NCBI GenBank assembly: GCA_027486335.1
Contig: JAIXPK010000426.1
Location: 1 to 40,227, forward strand
DNA: 40,227 nucleotides
Direction of reading: 5' to 3'
DNA from: Verrucomicrobiaceae bacterium
Lineage (GTDB): Bacteria; Verrucomicrobiota; Verrucomicrobiia; Verrucomicrobiales; V1-33
The position numbers and the translations under genes are program-made. Each line of letters opens with the position of its first letter. Within the stretch, counting starts at the first letter, position 1. Shown one piece after another: positions 10,001-17,601 of this stretch. The notes below the pieces were generated by a model that saw only the letters and a list, made by a program, of their open reading frames with translations, was not told where the DNA came from and did no database searches.

Positions 10001-10060
10001 CACCAGCAGCAACTGAAGGATTCGAAATGGGTTCATGCGGATCATCGGGGGTTTCCTCAT
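7031..10060 (-). CDS. large secreted right-handed beta-helix protein with Calx-beta-like and C-terminal binding domains
   Basis: The precursor has about 1009 residues. A signal peptide follows the third in-frame Met (MNPFRILQLLLVSATMSRA, cut near AVTPT). Residues about 230-600 read as parallel beta-helix coils with Asn/Gly/Asp-rich turns (GTISVAAGATVTIGAGTVVR, then DADNDGLYLVPSGRTFNLRK and YGNNSGTSGSG). About 650-760 resembles a Calx-beta strand module (VPGETLKTFAVALPVP). About 770-930 resembles a jelly-roll or PA14-type binding module with ECMADDGAAVYLNGARV. The end, GAEARQFYRFRRP, is a tail style I associate with secreted verrucomicrobial proteins. It is probably extracellular and carbohydrate-related. 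I see no clear lyase or hydrolase active site, so function is open. Start alternatives are 10060, 10045 and 10036. The glycoside hydrolase gene lies 63 bases upstream on the same strand. Confidence 0.85.
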   Translation of the reverse strand: MRKPPMIRMNPFRILQLLLVSATMSRAAVTPTTLNRSRTATSVTITATGTSAFLDGAAFPLGVATPVTAIGYHELVVTDPALTPQTQTYAFIVRNAERSSTEDGIPTMRPWRLVMDAPTAFAGQRLTVMAPAVYPLGLPVPVVARLTKGESAGAMAGDPLFLNGVVRAGNYPANPVLVRRGWGSTILAGATVAGDVSFDGAVNGLEAEVPVSYEPTTSWTVRSGAIASSQDWGSNARIHVTGTISVAAGATVTIGAGTVVRCAPGVEFWVRPGGEVKINGTVSAPVVFAPDSTSALWGGIWLQPQSGANVAKLTASGTIFCCWGANQNWFGTAPAGEPAKDFPTHRSQEPCVAVAPGAVCSLTDVALVGPTGLSQTRGAAFAAKGGSLLFTRVLAQRCITGGEQESCPALEMDSCAFLEMTDPGTDVDSDAFLDADNDGLYLVPSGRTFNLRKTVVGWTKDDGVDTGADGAGTVNFYGCWFENAVHEAISNSGVDRVPRSYDGVHFNCGQGMECGYGGPRSLVNHCALIGNMVGARFGDNYGNNSGTSGSGTSQYIGNITSSGSLLLYNYFRDAWAMDFSRWTASNERFTMVDSRVTRSADLAAQNGAEDSGNALWDPASEGEQLAVFMPVPGSAVGIDFPVAKRQETTAAWPAAFNVRLSTFSSRAVAVKWRVAGRAEVESEEETAIGAGTVNWVPGETLKTFAVALPVPNPHGVIVVTLEDAVNGEVTGAPLLYFPPSGPPPADLVLVGKSAGGWSYHAAVTPGGWTSATPWPAADGASRAWTHPEFVESATWYKARTAPMGWGSIGATGALLTFGTTITERPVTVYARRTFTVADPAQIQSLKVECMADDGAAVYLNGARVSPISWGLDSGTNVGGAILYNQLSSRFQGNGANERAYDAVTLSGAGLPVLNAAPALNVLAIEVHQNTVDSSDCSLDGALSASFTAPSTGRWGLGEIGGKPWIYWTDGAWTLESSGTLGSWVARPDLSSPTPVIGAEARQFYRFRRP

Positions 10061-10123
10061 CCTACCCGTCTCCGCGCCGCTGTCATCCGAAGGAAATGCC
10101 CCACATCCCCCCTCGCCGTCAGC

Positions 10124-11758
10124 CTACCGCCCTCTCCTCTCCGGCAGTTTCCCCCGCACCACCCCCAATCGCTCCGCTCCTCCCACCCGCTCGCCATCCA
10201 CCAGCACCTGCAATCCCGCCCCGCGCCCGTAATGCGTCCCGTCCCGATCCCAAATCACCGTCAGCACCCGCCCATGATAAGGCACATGATCGAGACAGAA
10301 CCAATCCCACTCACCCTCCGGCAGCAGCGGACTCACCTCCACCACATCATCCGCCCGCGGCCGCAACCCCACCAGCCCGCTGATCACCAGATCGCAGAAG
10401 GTCGAATGATTGTAATCCTTCCCTCGCTCGTCCGGAGCCTGCCGCCGCTGCTTCAAAAGGGTCCGCGCTATCCAGTCGCCCGTGTACGGATTCAGATTCT
10501 CATCAATCCACGGCCGCTCGCTCTCCACCCTCTCCAAACCACCCGCCCCATCAGCTAAATCGCCCTCCGCACGCTCCGGTGGCAACTGCCGAAACCGATG
10601 GCTCCTCACATACCCCTGCAGCACTTCCCAGTAATCCTTCCGACTCACCACGTCCTGCCGGTAATCATGCAGCAGATTCGCCATCGCCGTCAGGGTCTGC
10701 GACGTTGCAAACGGCCAGCTCGGCCCATTCCACTGGCACTCGTGCCCCTCATACGCCACCCGGAACCCCGCATGCCTCTGCTCCGCCGTCGTCGGCCCGA
10801 ACGGTGCCCGGAATCCCTCAGGATCCATCAGCTGCCGCCACGCCCCCGATTTGTCAGGCCCCGGCAGATGGAAACACCACGGCACATAACCATGCAGCTC
10901 CCGCACCCCCGCCAGCTCCCCGCCCCCTCGCGGCCGCACCTTGAAAAACTCCGCCTCCGCATCCCACAAACGCTTCTCCACCAACTCCCGCAACGCCGCC
11001 GCCTTCCCGCGCCATTCCTCCGCTTCCTCACGCTTCCCCGCCCGATCCAGCACCGCCGCAATCGCCACCGCATCCCCATACTGATAACTGTTCAAGGTCG
11101 CCCGACACCCGCTCCCGCCCACCGACACCTCCATCCCGTCATTCCCGTCATTCTGCCAGTACAACCCGCTCTCATCCCGATGATCCCCAGCCCACGCCTC
11201 CCAGTTCGCCTTCAACTCCGGCAGCAGATCCCTCACCAATCCGTCATCGCCAATCACCCGCGCCCGCGCCTCCATCGCATCCGCCGCCCAGAAGCTGTAC
11301 TTCCGCGGCTCCCCACCCTTCCGAAACCAGAACACCGCATAGTCATCCAGCACCCGCCGGTCATGAATCCACCGTCCCTCACGGAAATGATGCCCCGCCG
11401 GACAGTTGATCGAATTATGCTTCCCCGCCCACGGTACCGCCGGCAGAAACTCGGTCACAATCCACCCATCCACGGTCTCCTTCAGATGCTTCCGGAAGGT
11501 CCACCACCGGAACCAGTACACTTCCTCCAGCTTCTTGTCAGGACACTCGAACCTCGGCACGTTCGCCGCCATCCACTCCCACGCCGCCGCATTCGGTATC
11601 GCATTCACCACCGTCTCCCGATCCCCCGCCGCAAACCCATCCGCATAAGCCCGGAACCGCCCAGCCCCTAGCACGCCTTCCGCCGCCCCTGACCTCTCCA
11701 ACGCCCCCACCAACGCCAGCGCCGCCAGCAACCCAACTCGCATCGTCTCGGATTTCAT
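10124..11758 (-). CDS. secreted MGH1-like glycoside hydrolase, (alpha/alpha)6 barrel
   Basis: This 544-residue protein has an N-terminal signal peptide (MRVGLLAALALVGALERSGA, if Met6 or Met1 is used). The body resembles the GH63/GH37-like (MGH1) catalytic barrel: KKLEEVYWFRWWTFRKHL, an acidic loop ESGLYWQNDGNDGMEVS that plausibly holds a catalytic Asp, and the late motif ECQWNGPSWPFATSQTLTAM, similar to the WxGPxWP signature of trehalase and glucosidase relatives. A C-terminal region rich in beta strands follows (VEVSPLLPEGEWDWFCLDHV). The substrate cannot be told from sequence. A GGGGAGGG run lies directly against ATG 11758, closer than usual for a Shine-Dalgarno. It sits 70 bases downstream of polX and 63 bases upstream of the beta-helix gene, so it could be cotranscribed with the latter. 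Confidence 0.85.
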   Translation of the reverse strand: MKSETMRVGLLAALALVGALERSGAAEGVLGAGRFRAYADGFAAGDRETVVNAIPNAAAWEWMAANVPRFECPDKKLEEVYWFRWWTFRKHLKETVDGWIVTEFLPAVPWAGKHNSINCPAGHHFREGRWIHDRRVLDDYAVFWFRKGGEPRKYSFWAADAMEARARVIGDDGLVRDLLPELKANWEAWAGDHRDESGLYWQNDGNDGMEVSVGGSGCRATLNSYQYGDAVAIAAVLDRAGKREEAEEWRGKAAALRELVEKRLWDAEAEFFKVRPRGGGELAGVRELHGYVPWCFHLPGPDKSGAWRQLMDPEGFRAPFGPTTAEQRHAGFRVAYEGHECQWNGPSWPFATSQTLTAMANLLHDYRQDVVSRKDYWEVLQGYVRSHRFRQLPPERAEGDLADGAGGLERVESERPWIDENLNPYTGDWIARTLLKQRRQAPDERGKDYNHSTFCDLVISGLVGLRPRADDVVEVSPLLPEGEWDWFCLDHVPYHGRVLTVIWDRDGTHYGRGAGLQVLVDGERVGGAERLGVVRGKLPERRGR

Positions 11759-11828
11759 CCCTCCCCATCACCCCCATCCCCCCACTGCGCCACCATCTCC
11801 CCTCCCGCGGCCCCGTAATCACCAACCA

Positions 11829-13571
11829 TCACCGCCGCCCGCGCTTCCGACCCAGCACCGCCGTCACCTTCTCCAGCGGCAGGCAATTGATCACATCCGC
11901 CCGCGTCAGCCATCCCTTCCTCGCCGCACGAACCCCGAACCACAAATCCTGCAACCCTCCCGTGCTGTGCGCATCCGGATTGATCGAACACAACACACCC
12001 TTCTCCTTCGCCAATCGCCACCACCGCCAGTCCATGTCCAGCCGCCACGGGCTCGCATTCAACTCAATCATCGTCCCCGTCGCCGCACACGCCTCAATCA
12101 CCGCAGGCACATCCACCGCATACGCATCCCGCTTCAATAGCAACCGTCCCGTCAGATGCCCCAGCATCGTCACATGCGGATTCTCCACCGCCCGGATAAT
12201 CCGCTTCGTCATCTCCGCCTCCGCCAGATTGAACACGCTGTGCACACTCGCCACCACATAATCCAGCTCACCTAGCAGATCATCACCGAAATCCAGACTC
12301 CCGTCCTTCAGAATATCCACCTCGCTCCCCGCAAACAGCCGGAAACTCCCGTCCCACTCCCGGTTCATCGCCGCAATCTCCGCAATCTGCGCCCGCAACC
12401 GCGCCTCATCCAGCCCGTTCGCCTGAAACGACGACTTACTGTGATCCGCAATCCCCAGATACTGCAATCCTAACTCCATCGCCGCCTCCGCCATCGCCGC
12501 CAGCGTATCCACCCCGTCACTCGCCGTCGTGTGATTGTGAAACGTCCCCCGCAGGTTCTCCACCGCCACCAGCTCCGGCAGGGTCCCCGCCTCCGCCGCC
12601 TCGATCTCCCCCATCCCCTCACGAATCTCCGGAGCCATGAAATCCAGTCCCAGCACGCGGTGCACATCTCTCTCCTCATGCACGTCCTCCGGCACCGGCG
12701 TGCCCTTCTCACCGTGCGGCGACAGCACATACTCGTTCAGCGTCCACCCCATCTTCAGCGCCCGCGATCTCAGCTGAATGTTATGCTCTTTGCTCCCCGT
12801 GAAATACACTAGCGCATAAGGAAACTCCGCGTTCGTCACCACCCGCAGATCACACTGCAACCCGTTCGCCAGCCGGATGCTGCTCTTCGTCTCCCCGCGC
12901 ACAATCACCTGCGTCACAAACGGCGCCGTCACAAACGCCTCCATCAGCGCCCCAGGCTTCCGACTCGCCGCCAGAAAATCCAGATCATGCACCGTCTCCT
13001 TCCCGCGCCGGAACGACCCCGCCACTTCCACCCGCGAGGTCTCCTCCAGCCCCCGCAGAAACTCCAGCACTTCCTCCACCGCCTCCGCCGCCGCATCCGC
13101 CCGGAAAATCCCCGCATGCGCCTCATTAAACGCCATCCCCTCCAGTATCTTCGCCACCGTCTTTTCACCAAACCCGCTCAGCGCCGCCGCCGTCCCATCC
13201 TCACAAACCCGCTTCAGATCCGTCAGGCTCTTCACCCCCAGCTCCCGATGCAGCGCCGCGATCTTCTTCGGCCCCAATCCCGACACCTCGAACAACTCAA
13301 ACAGGGTGTCCGGAAACTCCGCCCGCAGCTTCTCATAAAACCCTAGCTGCCCAGTCGTCGCCAGCTCATGCAGCTTGTCCCGCAGCGCCTCCCCAATCCC
13401 CTTGATACCCTCCAGCTGCCCCTCCCGCGCCAGCCCCACAATGTCCCCGGCATGCGCCATCACCACCTCCGCGCCCGTCCGGTACGCCCGAATCTTGAAC
13501 GGATTCTCCCCCTTCAGCTCCAGCAGCTGCGCGATCTTCTCCAGTACTTCAGCCAGTGTCTCACGTGTCAT
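11829..13571 (-). CDS. polX: DNA polymerase X family protein with PHP domain (PolX)
   Basis: This 580-residue bacterial PolX is a gap-filling polymerase joined to a PHP-type metal-dependent 3'-5' exonuclease, linked to base-excision and break repair. Helix-hairpin-helix segments LEGIKGIGEAL (53-63) and FEVSGLGPKKIAAL (94-107) bind DNA. The nucleotidyltransferase core has GSFRRGKETVHDLDFL with catalytic Asp196 and Asp198, and the third Asp at 241 (QCDLRVV). The PHP domain has FHNHTTASDG (344-353), ADHS (375-378), GSEVDI (415-420), SVHS and NPDAH. I trimmed the start to 13571: GGAGG sits at the right distance, and the upstream open frame is antisense-like Gly-rich sequence overlapping cinA. It lies 11 bases after cinA. 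Confidence 0.96.
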   Translation of the reverse strand: MTRETLAEVLEKIAQLLELKGENPFKIRAYRTGAEVVMAHAGDIVGLAREGQLEGIKGIGEALRDKLHELATTGQLGFYEKLRAEFPDTLFELFEVSGLGPKKIAALHRELGVKSLTDLKRVCEDGTAAALSGFGEKTVAKILEGMAFNEAHAGIFRADAAAEAVEEVLEFLRGLEETSRVEVAGSFRRGKETVHDLDFLAASRKPGALMEAFVTAPFVTQVIVRGETKSSIRLANGLQCDLRVVTNAEFPYALVYFTGSKEHNIQLRSRALKMGWTLNEYVLSPHGEKGTPVPEDVHEERDVHRVLGLDFMAPEIREGMGEIEAAEAGTLPELVAVENLRGTFHNHTTASDGVDTLAAMAEAAMELGLQYLGIADHSKSSFQANGLDEARLRAQIAEIAAMNREWDGSFRLFAGSEVDILKDGSLDFGDDLLGELDYVVASVHSVFNLAEAEMTKRIIRAVENPHVTMLGHLTGRLLLKRDAYAVDVPAVIEACAATGTMIELNASPWRLDMDWRWWRLAKEKGVLCSINPDAHSTGGLQDLWFGVRAARKGWLTRADVINCLPLEKVTAVLGRKRGRR

Positions 13572-13575
13572 AATT

Positions 13576-13580
13576 CCTCC
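13576..13580 (-). promoter_or_regulatory. ribosome binding site of polX
   Basis: The minus strand reads GGAGG at this point, four bases (AATT) before the ATG at 13571. It lies inside the 11-base gap after the cinA stop codon. It decides the polX start over in-frame starts further upstream. Confidence 0.85.
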
Positions 13581-13582
13581 CT

Positions 13583-14827
13583 TCAGATCATCCGAATCAA
13601 TCGCCGTCTCAACAGATCCAGCGCCGCCTGCGACGCCATCCGCTTGAACGTCTCCCGCTCCACCCGGAACAGATGCTGCACCACCACCGGCTCCCCTCCT
13701 CCCTTCGACGCCAGCGCCACAAACACCGTCCCCACCGGCTTCGCCTCCGTCCCCCCACCCGGCCCCGCAATCCCCGTCAGCGCCAGCGCATGATCCGCCC
13801 CGCTCGCCGCCAGACACCCGACCGCCATCGCCGCCGCCGTCTCCCGACTCACCGCACCATGCGCCGCAATCAATTCCTCCGGCACTCCTAGCACCTCACT
13901 CTTCGCCCGGTTCGCATACGTCACAAATGTCCGGTCCACCACCGCCGACGCCCCGGGCACATTCGTCAATCGATGCGCCACCAATCCTCCCGTGCACGAC
14001 TCCGCCACCGACACCCACACCCCCAGCTTCGCCATCAGCTTCACCACCACTTCCTCCAGTTCCTCATCCTTCGACGAGAAAAACTGCGCCGGAAACGTCC
14101 CCGCCATCAGGGTCTCCGCCGCCGCCAGTTGCTCCGGCGTCCCGAACACCCTCACAATCACCTCCCCAGCCCGCGCACAATAACCAATCTCCGGAATCCC
14201 CATCGCCGTCAGGGTTTCCTCCACCGCCTCCGCCACCTGCGTCTCCCCTAAGCCCGCCAGATGAAAATTCCGCATCCCCAGCGCAGGCCCCACCATCGCC
14301 GCCAATCTCGGCAGCACCTGATCCCGTACCATCGGCTTCAATTCCCGAGGCGGCCCCGGCAGCAGAAACAAATGCGGCGACTTCATCCCCGTCCCCGGCA
14401 CCGCCATCGGCGGCACATACAGCCCCGGTGCCGTCCCCGCCGGATTCGCCAGCACTTCCGCCCCCCGCGGCACCATCGCCTGCCGCCTCGCCGCCTCACT
14501 CAATGGCCGCCCCCGCTCCGCCATGTACGCCGTAATCCACGCCTTCACCCCCGCATCCTCTTCCAATGGCAATCCTAACCACTCCGCCGTCACCTCCCGC
14601 GTGATGTCGTCACTCGTTGGCCCCAGCCCCCCCGTCACCAGCACCACATCCGCCCGACCCGCCGTCTCCCGCAACGCCTCCCGGATCACGTCCCCGTCCG
14701 GTATGCAGACCTGCCGCGCGATCCGCAGCCCCAATGGCAGCAGTTCCTGCCCAAGCCACGACAAGTGCGTGTTCACCGTGCTCCCCAGCAGCAGCTCCGT
14801 TCCCGTATTGATCAGTTCCAGTCGCAT
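13583..14827 (-). CDS. cinA: CinA-family protein (nicotinamide-nucleotide amidase)
   Basis: This 414-residue protein joins an N-terminal MoCF/COG1058 domain (NTGTELLLGS at 7-16, TGGLGPTSDD at 65-74) to a C-terminal PncC-type domain (AESCTGGLVAHRL near 270, ALTGIAGPGGG, KPVGTVFVALAS). Homologues hydrolyse NMN to nicotinate mononucleotide and act on ADP-ribose, recycling pyridine nucleotides released for example by DNA ligase. That link fits its position directly before polX. In some bacteria the gene is competence- or DNA-damage-induced; nothing in the sequence tests that here. It starts 19 bases after the symporter gene with no clear Shine-Dalgarno motif, so translation may depend on the upstream cistron. 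Confidence 0.95.
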   Translation of the reverse strand: MRLELINTGTELLLGSTVNTHLSWLGQELLPLGLRIARQVCIPDGDVIREALRETAGRADVVLVTGGLGPTSDDITREVTAEWLGLPLEEDAGVKAWITAYMAERGRPLSEAARRQAMVPRGAEVLANPAGTAPGLYVPPMAVPGTGMKSPHLFLLPGPPRELKPMVRDQVLPRLAAMVGPALGMRNFHLAGLGETQVAEAVEETLTAMGIPEIGYCARAGEVIVRVFGTPEQLAAAETLMAGTFPAQFFSSKDEELEEVVVKLMAKLGVWVSVAESCTGGLVAHRLTNVPGASAVVDRTFVTYANRAKSEVLGVPEELIAAHGAVSRETAAAMAVGCLAASGADHALALTGIAGPGGGTEAKPVGTVFVALASKGGGEPVVVQHLFRVERETFKRMASQAALDLLRRRLIRMI

Positions 14828-14846
14828 GAAAATTCGTCAGGGTTGC

Positions 14847-16532
14847 TCACACCGCCGCCATCCGCCGCATCTGCTCTTCCGGGGTCCGGAAACACACCGC
14901 CACCAAAAACGTCACCACCGTCCCGAACAGAATCCGCCACGGAAACTCCACCACCGGGAGCCACGCCGGCCGCAGATCCGGACACCCAGCCCACACCAGC
15001 CTCACCAACCCCGTATGCAGATCACTCAGCACCGCCACCACCACAAACCCCGCCGCCATCGCCATGATGTTCCCCCGCTCGTTCCCCCGCGTCTTCGTGA
15101 ACAATCCCACCATGAAAATCCCCAGCAGCGACCCGTACGTATAACCAAAACTCCCCAGAATGATCGGAATGATCCGCAGCCCGGGATTGTGCGCCTTCAC
15201 ATACGCCGTCCCCAACCCAATCCCGATCAGCACCAGCGCAAACGCCACCGTCGCCTTCCGGATCACCGTCACCCGCGCCCCCTCATCCTCCGACGTCCCG
15301 AACCACCGGAAATGAAAATCCCGGCAGTAACTCGTCGCCAGCGAATTCAAGGCCGTCCCTAGCGACCCCATCGTCGTCGCCAGCACGCCAGCCACCACCA
15401 ACCCCCGCAACCCGCCAGGCATCACCGTCAGCACAAAATGCGGAAAAATCTGGCTGCTCTCCGGCTCACCCTTCGCATTCCGCGGCAGCAGCGGATCCGT
15501 CACCACATTCTGATAGTAAACCGACAGCAGGATCCCGATCGCCAGCACCGCAAACACCACCGGAAAATCCGCCAGCCCCGACAGAATCGTCGCCCGCGCA
15601 CTCTCCCGCTTGTTCTTCGCCGTCAGCATCCGCTGCACCATGTCCTGATCCGTCCCGTGCGTCGCCATCGTCGTGAACATGCTCCCGAACAACGCCGCCC
15701 AGATCGTGTACTCACTCTCCAGCACACTCCGGCATCGCTCCCAGAACGTGAACTCAGGCACCGCCGCACCCGCCTCCTTCGCCACCGCCATCGCCTTCTC
15801 CACACTGTCCCCATTCACCCTCAGAAACTGCAGATCCCCAGGCTGCGTCAGAAACGCCTTCGCTCCCTCCCAGCCCCCCGGAATATGCCCCAGCAGATAC
15901 CACAGCGAAAAACCCAGCGCCCCGAACAACACCACAATCTGAATCACATCCGTCCAGATCACCGCCTTGATCCCCCCAATCGCCGTGTACATCGCCGTCA
16001 GCAGGCTCACCACCACCAGCGCCGCCCCCGACAGCCAGAACTGATCCCACGCCCCTAACCGCTGCCCCGGATTCGCCAGATTCCACATGATCACAATCAG
16101 CACCGTCGGCACCCACAAGCGCGACCCGCTCGCCAGCGCCCGCGTCAGCAGAAACACCGCACTCGCCACCCGCCTCGTCCTCGGCCCGAACCTCGTCTCC
16201 AGAAACTCGTAAATGCTCACCACATTGTGCCGGTAAAACGCCGGAATAAACACCCCGCTCACCACAAACCGCGCAAAAATATACCCCACCAGCAACTGCG
16301 CATACGTGAAATTCCTCAGGTGAAACCCCTCACCAGGCGTCCCAAAAAACGTCCCCGCACTGATCTCCGACGCCAGAATCGACGCCAGCACCGCCCACCA
16401 CGGAATCGACCGCCCACCCAGCGTGAACTCACTCACATCCCCGCTCTTCCGGCTGAAATACACCCCAATCCCGAGAATCGCCGCAAAGTACGCCCCGATA
16501 ACAAGTAAGTCAGCTGTCAGTTTCCAGTTCAT
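14847..16532 (-). CDS. sodium:solute symporter (SSS/SLC5 family)
   Basis: This 561-residue integral membrane protein has about 13 hydrophobic segments. The family pattern is present: LLVIGAYFAAILGIGVYFSR as TM1, then GGRSIPWWAVLASILASEISA and GTFFGTPGEGF near 50-70, followed by SIYEFLETRFGPRTRR. Later segments include TAIGGIKAVIWTDVIQ and ATTMGSLGTALNSLAT. SSS members couple sodium entry to uptake of sugars, amino acids, sialic acid or similar solutes; the substrate is not readable here. It is the first gene of the apparent symporter-cinA-polX run and is separated from the LysM gene upstream by a strong terminator. Confidence 0.92.
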   Translation of the reverse strand: MNWKLTADLLVIGAYFAAILGIGVYFSRKSGDVSEFTLGGRSIPWWAVLASILASEISAGTFFGTPGEGFHLRNFTYAQLLVGYIFARFVVSGVFIPAFYRHNVVSIYEFLETRFGPRTRRVASAVFLLTRALASGSRLWVPTVLIVIMWNLANPGQRLGAWDQFWLSGAALVVVSLLTAMYTAIGGIKAVIWTDVIQIVVLFGALGFSLWYLLGHIPGGWEGAKAFLTQPGDLQFLRVNGDSVEKAMAVAKEAGAAVPEFTFWERCRSVLESEYTIWAALFGSMFTTMATHGTDQDMVQRMLTAKNKRESARATILSGLADFPVVFAVLAIGILLSVYYQNVVTDPLLPRNAKGEPESSQIFPHFVLTVMPGGLRGLVVAGVLATTMGSLGTALNSLATSYCRDFHFRWFGTSEDEGARVTVIRKATVAFALVLIGIGLGTAYVKAHNPGLRIIPIILGSFGYTYGSLLGIFMVGLFTKTRGNERGNIMAMAAGFVVVAVLSDLHTGLVRLVWAGCPDLRPAWLPVVEFPWRILFGTVVTFLVAVCFRTPEEQMRRMAAV

Positions 16533-16546
16533 GCGTGCAGTAAGAT

Positions 16547-16586
16547 AAAAAAAGCGCCCCGCGTGCCATATCGGCCACGGGGCGCT
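16547..16586 (-). terminator. intrinsic terminator after the LysM gene
   Basis: On the minus strand AGCGCCCCGTGGCC pairs with GGCACGCGGGGCGCT (one interruption) around a short loop, followed directly by a run of T (A run at 16547-16552 on the plus strand). The stem spans about 16553-16586. It lies 24 bases after the LysM stop codon and just before the symporter gene, so it separates these two transcription units. It is the strongest classical terminator in the window. Confidence 0.85.
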
Positions 16587-16609
16587 CAGGAAAGCGCAAT
16601 GTACAACCC

Positions 16610-17194
16610 TCAGCGCTTCTTCGGCGGCAGCTTCAACGACTGCCCAGGCTTGATGAAATCACTCCGCAACCCGTTGTACGACTTAATCGTCGCCACCGAA
16701 TACCCAGTCCTCCGCGAAATCGCCGACAAGGTATCCCCACTCCGCACCGTCACATACGTCGGCTTCACCACAGGCTTCGGCTTCGGCTTCACCACCACCT
16801 TCTTCTTCGGCGCAGGCTTCTTCGTCGCCACAGTCTTCGGCTTCGGCTTGCTCACCACCGCCGCCCCACCCCCAGTCGTCGTCTTCACCGCCGCACTCCC
16901 CGACCCCGACGTGCTCGTCACCTTCGGCTTCGGCTTCTCCACCTCCACCGCCGGCGCAGGATCACTGTAAATGTTCTCATTGCTCGCCACATCCGCCGTC
17001 CGCCCACCCGACGCCCAGTCCTCCCGGTAATTCCCCTTCTCATCAAACGGATACTCCGACGACGACAACCCAGTATCCGGCGACGTGTAATCAATCACGT
17101 CATCCCCCTTCTTCATCGTCTTACATGCCCCCAGCGCCAGACACAGGGCCGCACCGGCAAAAGCCACGGTCATTCGAAGCGGAGTCGGAATCAT
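16610..17194 (-). CDS. LysM-domain lipoprotein
   Basis: This 194-residue protein has a lipoprotein signal (FAGAALCLALGAC, lipobox LGAC, lipidated Cys about 24). A short acidic region with YPFDEKGNYREDWASGG follows. Then comes a long Lys/Pro/Val-rich linker (about 85-140; repeats of KPKPK, KKPAPKKKVVVK), and a single C-terminal LysM domain (YVTVRSGDTLSAISRRTGYS, about 145-190). LysM binds peptidoglycan GlcNAc, so the product probably tethers the outer membrane to the cell wall or acts as a wall-binding partner. The basic linker suits spanning the periplasm. AAGG at 17202-17205 is a fair Shine-Dalgarno match seven bases before ATG 17194. Confidence 0.88.
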   Translation of the reverse strand: MIPTPLRMTVAFAGAALCLALGACKTMKKGDDVIDYTSPDTGLSSSEYPFDEKGNYREDWASGGRTADVASNENIYSDPAPAVEVEKPKPKVTSTSGSGSAAVKTTTGGGAAVVSKPKPKTVATKKPAPKKKVVVKPKPKPVVKPTYVTVRSGDTLSAISRRTGYSVATIKSYNGLRSDFIKPGQSLKLPPKKR

Positions 17195-17346
17195 TCAGAT
17201 ACCTTAAATAATCCCCGCCACCTGTCCAGCAAAATACCCACCCCCCCACAACAAGCCCCCCTCCCAACACGCCCTTCTCCCAACACGCCCCGGGATCGCG
17301 AGGCTCTGTACTCGCGCTCTCCCAACCAGCCCCCTCTCCGAACAAG

Positions 17347-17409
17347 CCCGCCGCAGGCTCTGTACTGCTGTGAGCATCACAGCTCTCTCTGCGTGCGGAG
17401 CACGCCTAC
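17347..17409. repeat. 63-base structured repeat, copy 1
   Basis: It starts CCCGCCGCAGGCTCTGTACT. It carries hairpin one, GCTGTGA (17367-17373)/TCACAGC (17377-17383), and hairpin two, GCGTGC-GGA-GCACGC, then ends CTAC. Copy 2 differs only in the last 22 bases, mainly in hairpin two. Confidence 0.9.
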
Positions 17410-17446
17410 AAGCACCCCACCCCACAAGCCCCCTCCGAACCAGCCA

Positions 17447-17474
17447 TTCTCACTTCTCACTTCTCACTTCTCAC
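17447..17474. repeat. tandem repeat, four perfect TTCTCAC units
   Basis: Four perfect seven-base units lie at 17447-17453, 17454-17460, 17461-17467 and 17468-17474. They sit between the two 63-base repeats. Such tracts can change copy number by replication slippage. Confidence 0.92.
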
Positions 17475-17485
17475 TTCCCCGCCCG

Positions 17486-17548
17486 CCCGCCGCAGGCTCT
17501 GTACTGCTGTGAGCATCACAGCTCTCCCGGCGCACGGAGTGCGCCTAC
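17486..17548. repeat. 63-base structured repeat, copy 2
   Basis: It has the same first 41 bases as copy 1. Hairpin two here is GCGCAC-GGA-GTGCGC, so both arms changed together and pairing is kept. It lies 76 bases beyond copy 1 in the same orientation. Confidence 0.9.
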
Positions 17549-17601
17549 CCGCCCTCCCAACACGCCCTTCTCCGAACCAGCCCCCTTTTACGATTCACTA
17601 T

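Larger units (their letters stand above)
17195..17601. repeat. non-coding repeat cluster between the VWA and LysM genes
   Basis: This 407-base gap holds no credible gene. It contains two 63-base direct repeats (17347-17409 and 17486-17548), identical over the first 41 bases. Each carries the perfect hairpin GCTGTGA-GCA-TCACAGC and a second GGA-loop hairpin whose stems differ by compensatory changes. A related short element lies at 17297-17316 (CGCGAG-GCTCTGTA-CTCGCG). TTCTCAC occurs four times in tandem at 17447-17474. ATTCACTATTT occurs at 17593-17603 and 17607-17617. Words such as CCCAACACGCCCTTCTCC and CTCCGAACCAGCC recur between units. The bases next to 17194 carry the LysM ribosome binding site. 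Confidence 0.9.

Noticed and set aside
13572..13817. N-terminal extension of polX
   Set aside because: Overlaps the cinA end, is Gly-rich without similarity, and a GGAGG site fixes the start at 13571.
17347..17548. Two-copy direct repeat as a CRISPR array
   Set aside because: Only two units, 63 bases long, internally structured, with no uniform spacers and no cas genes.
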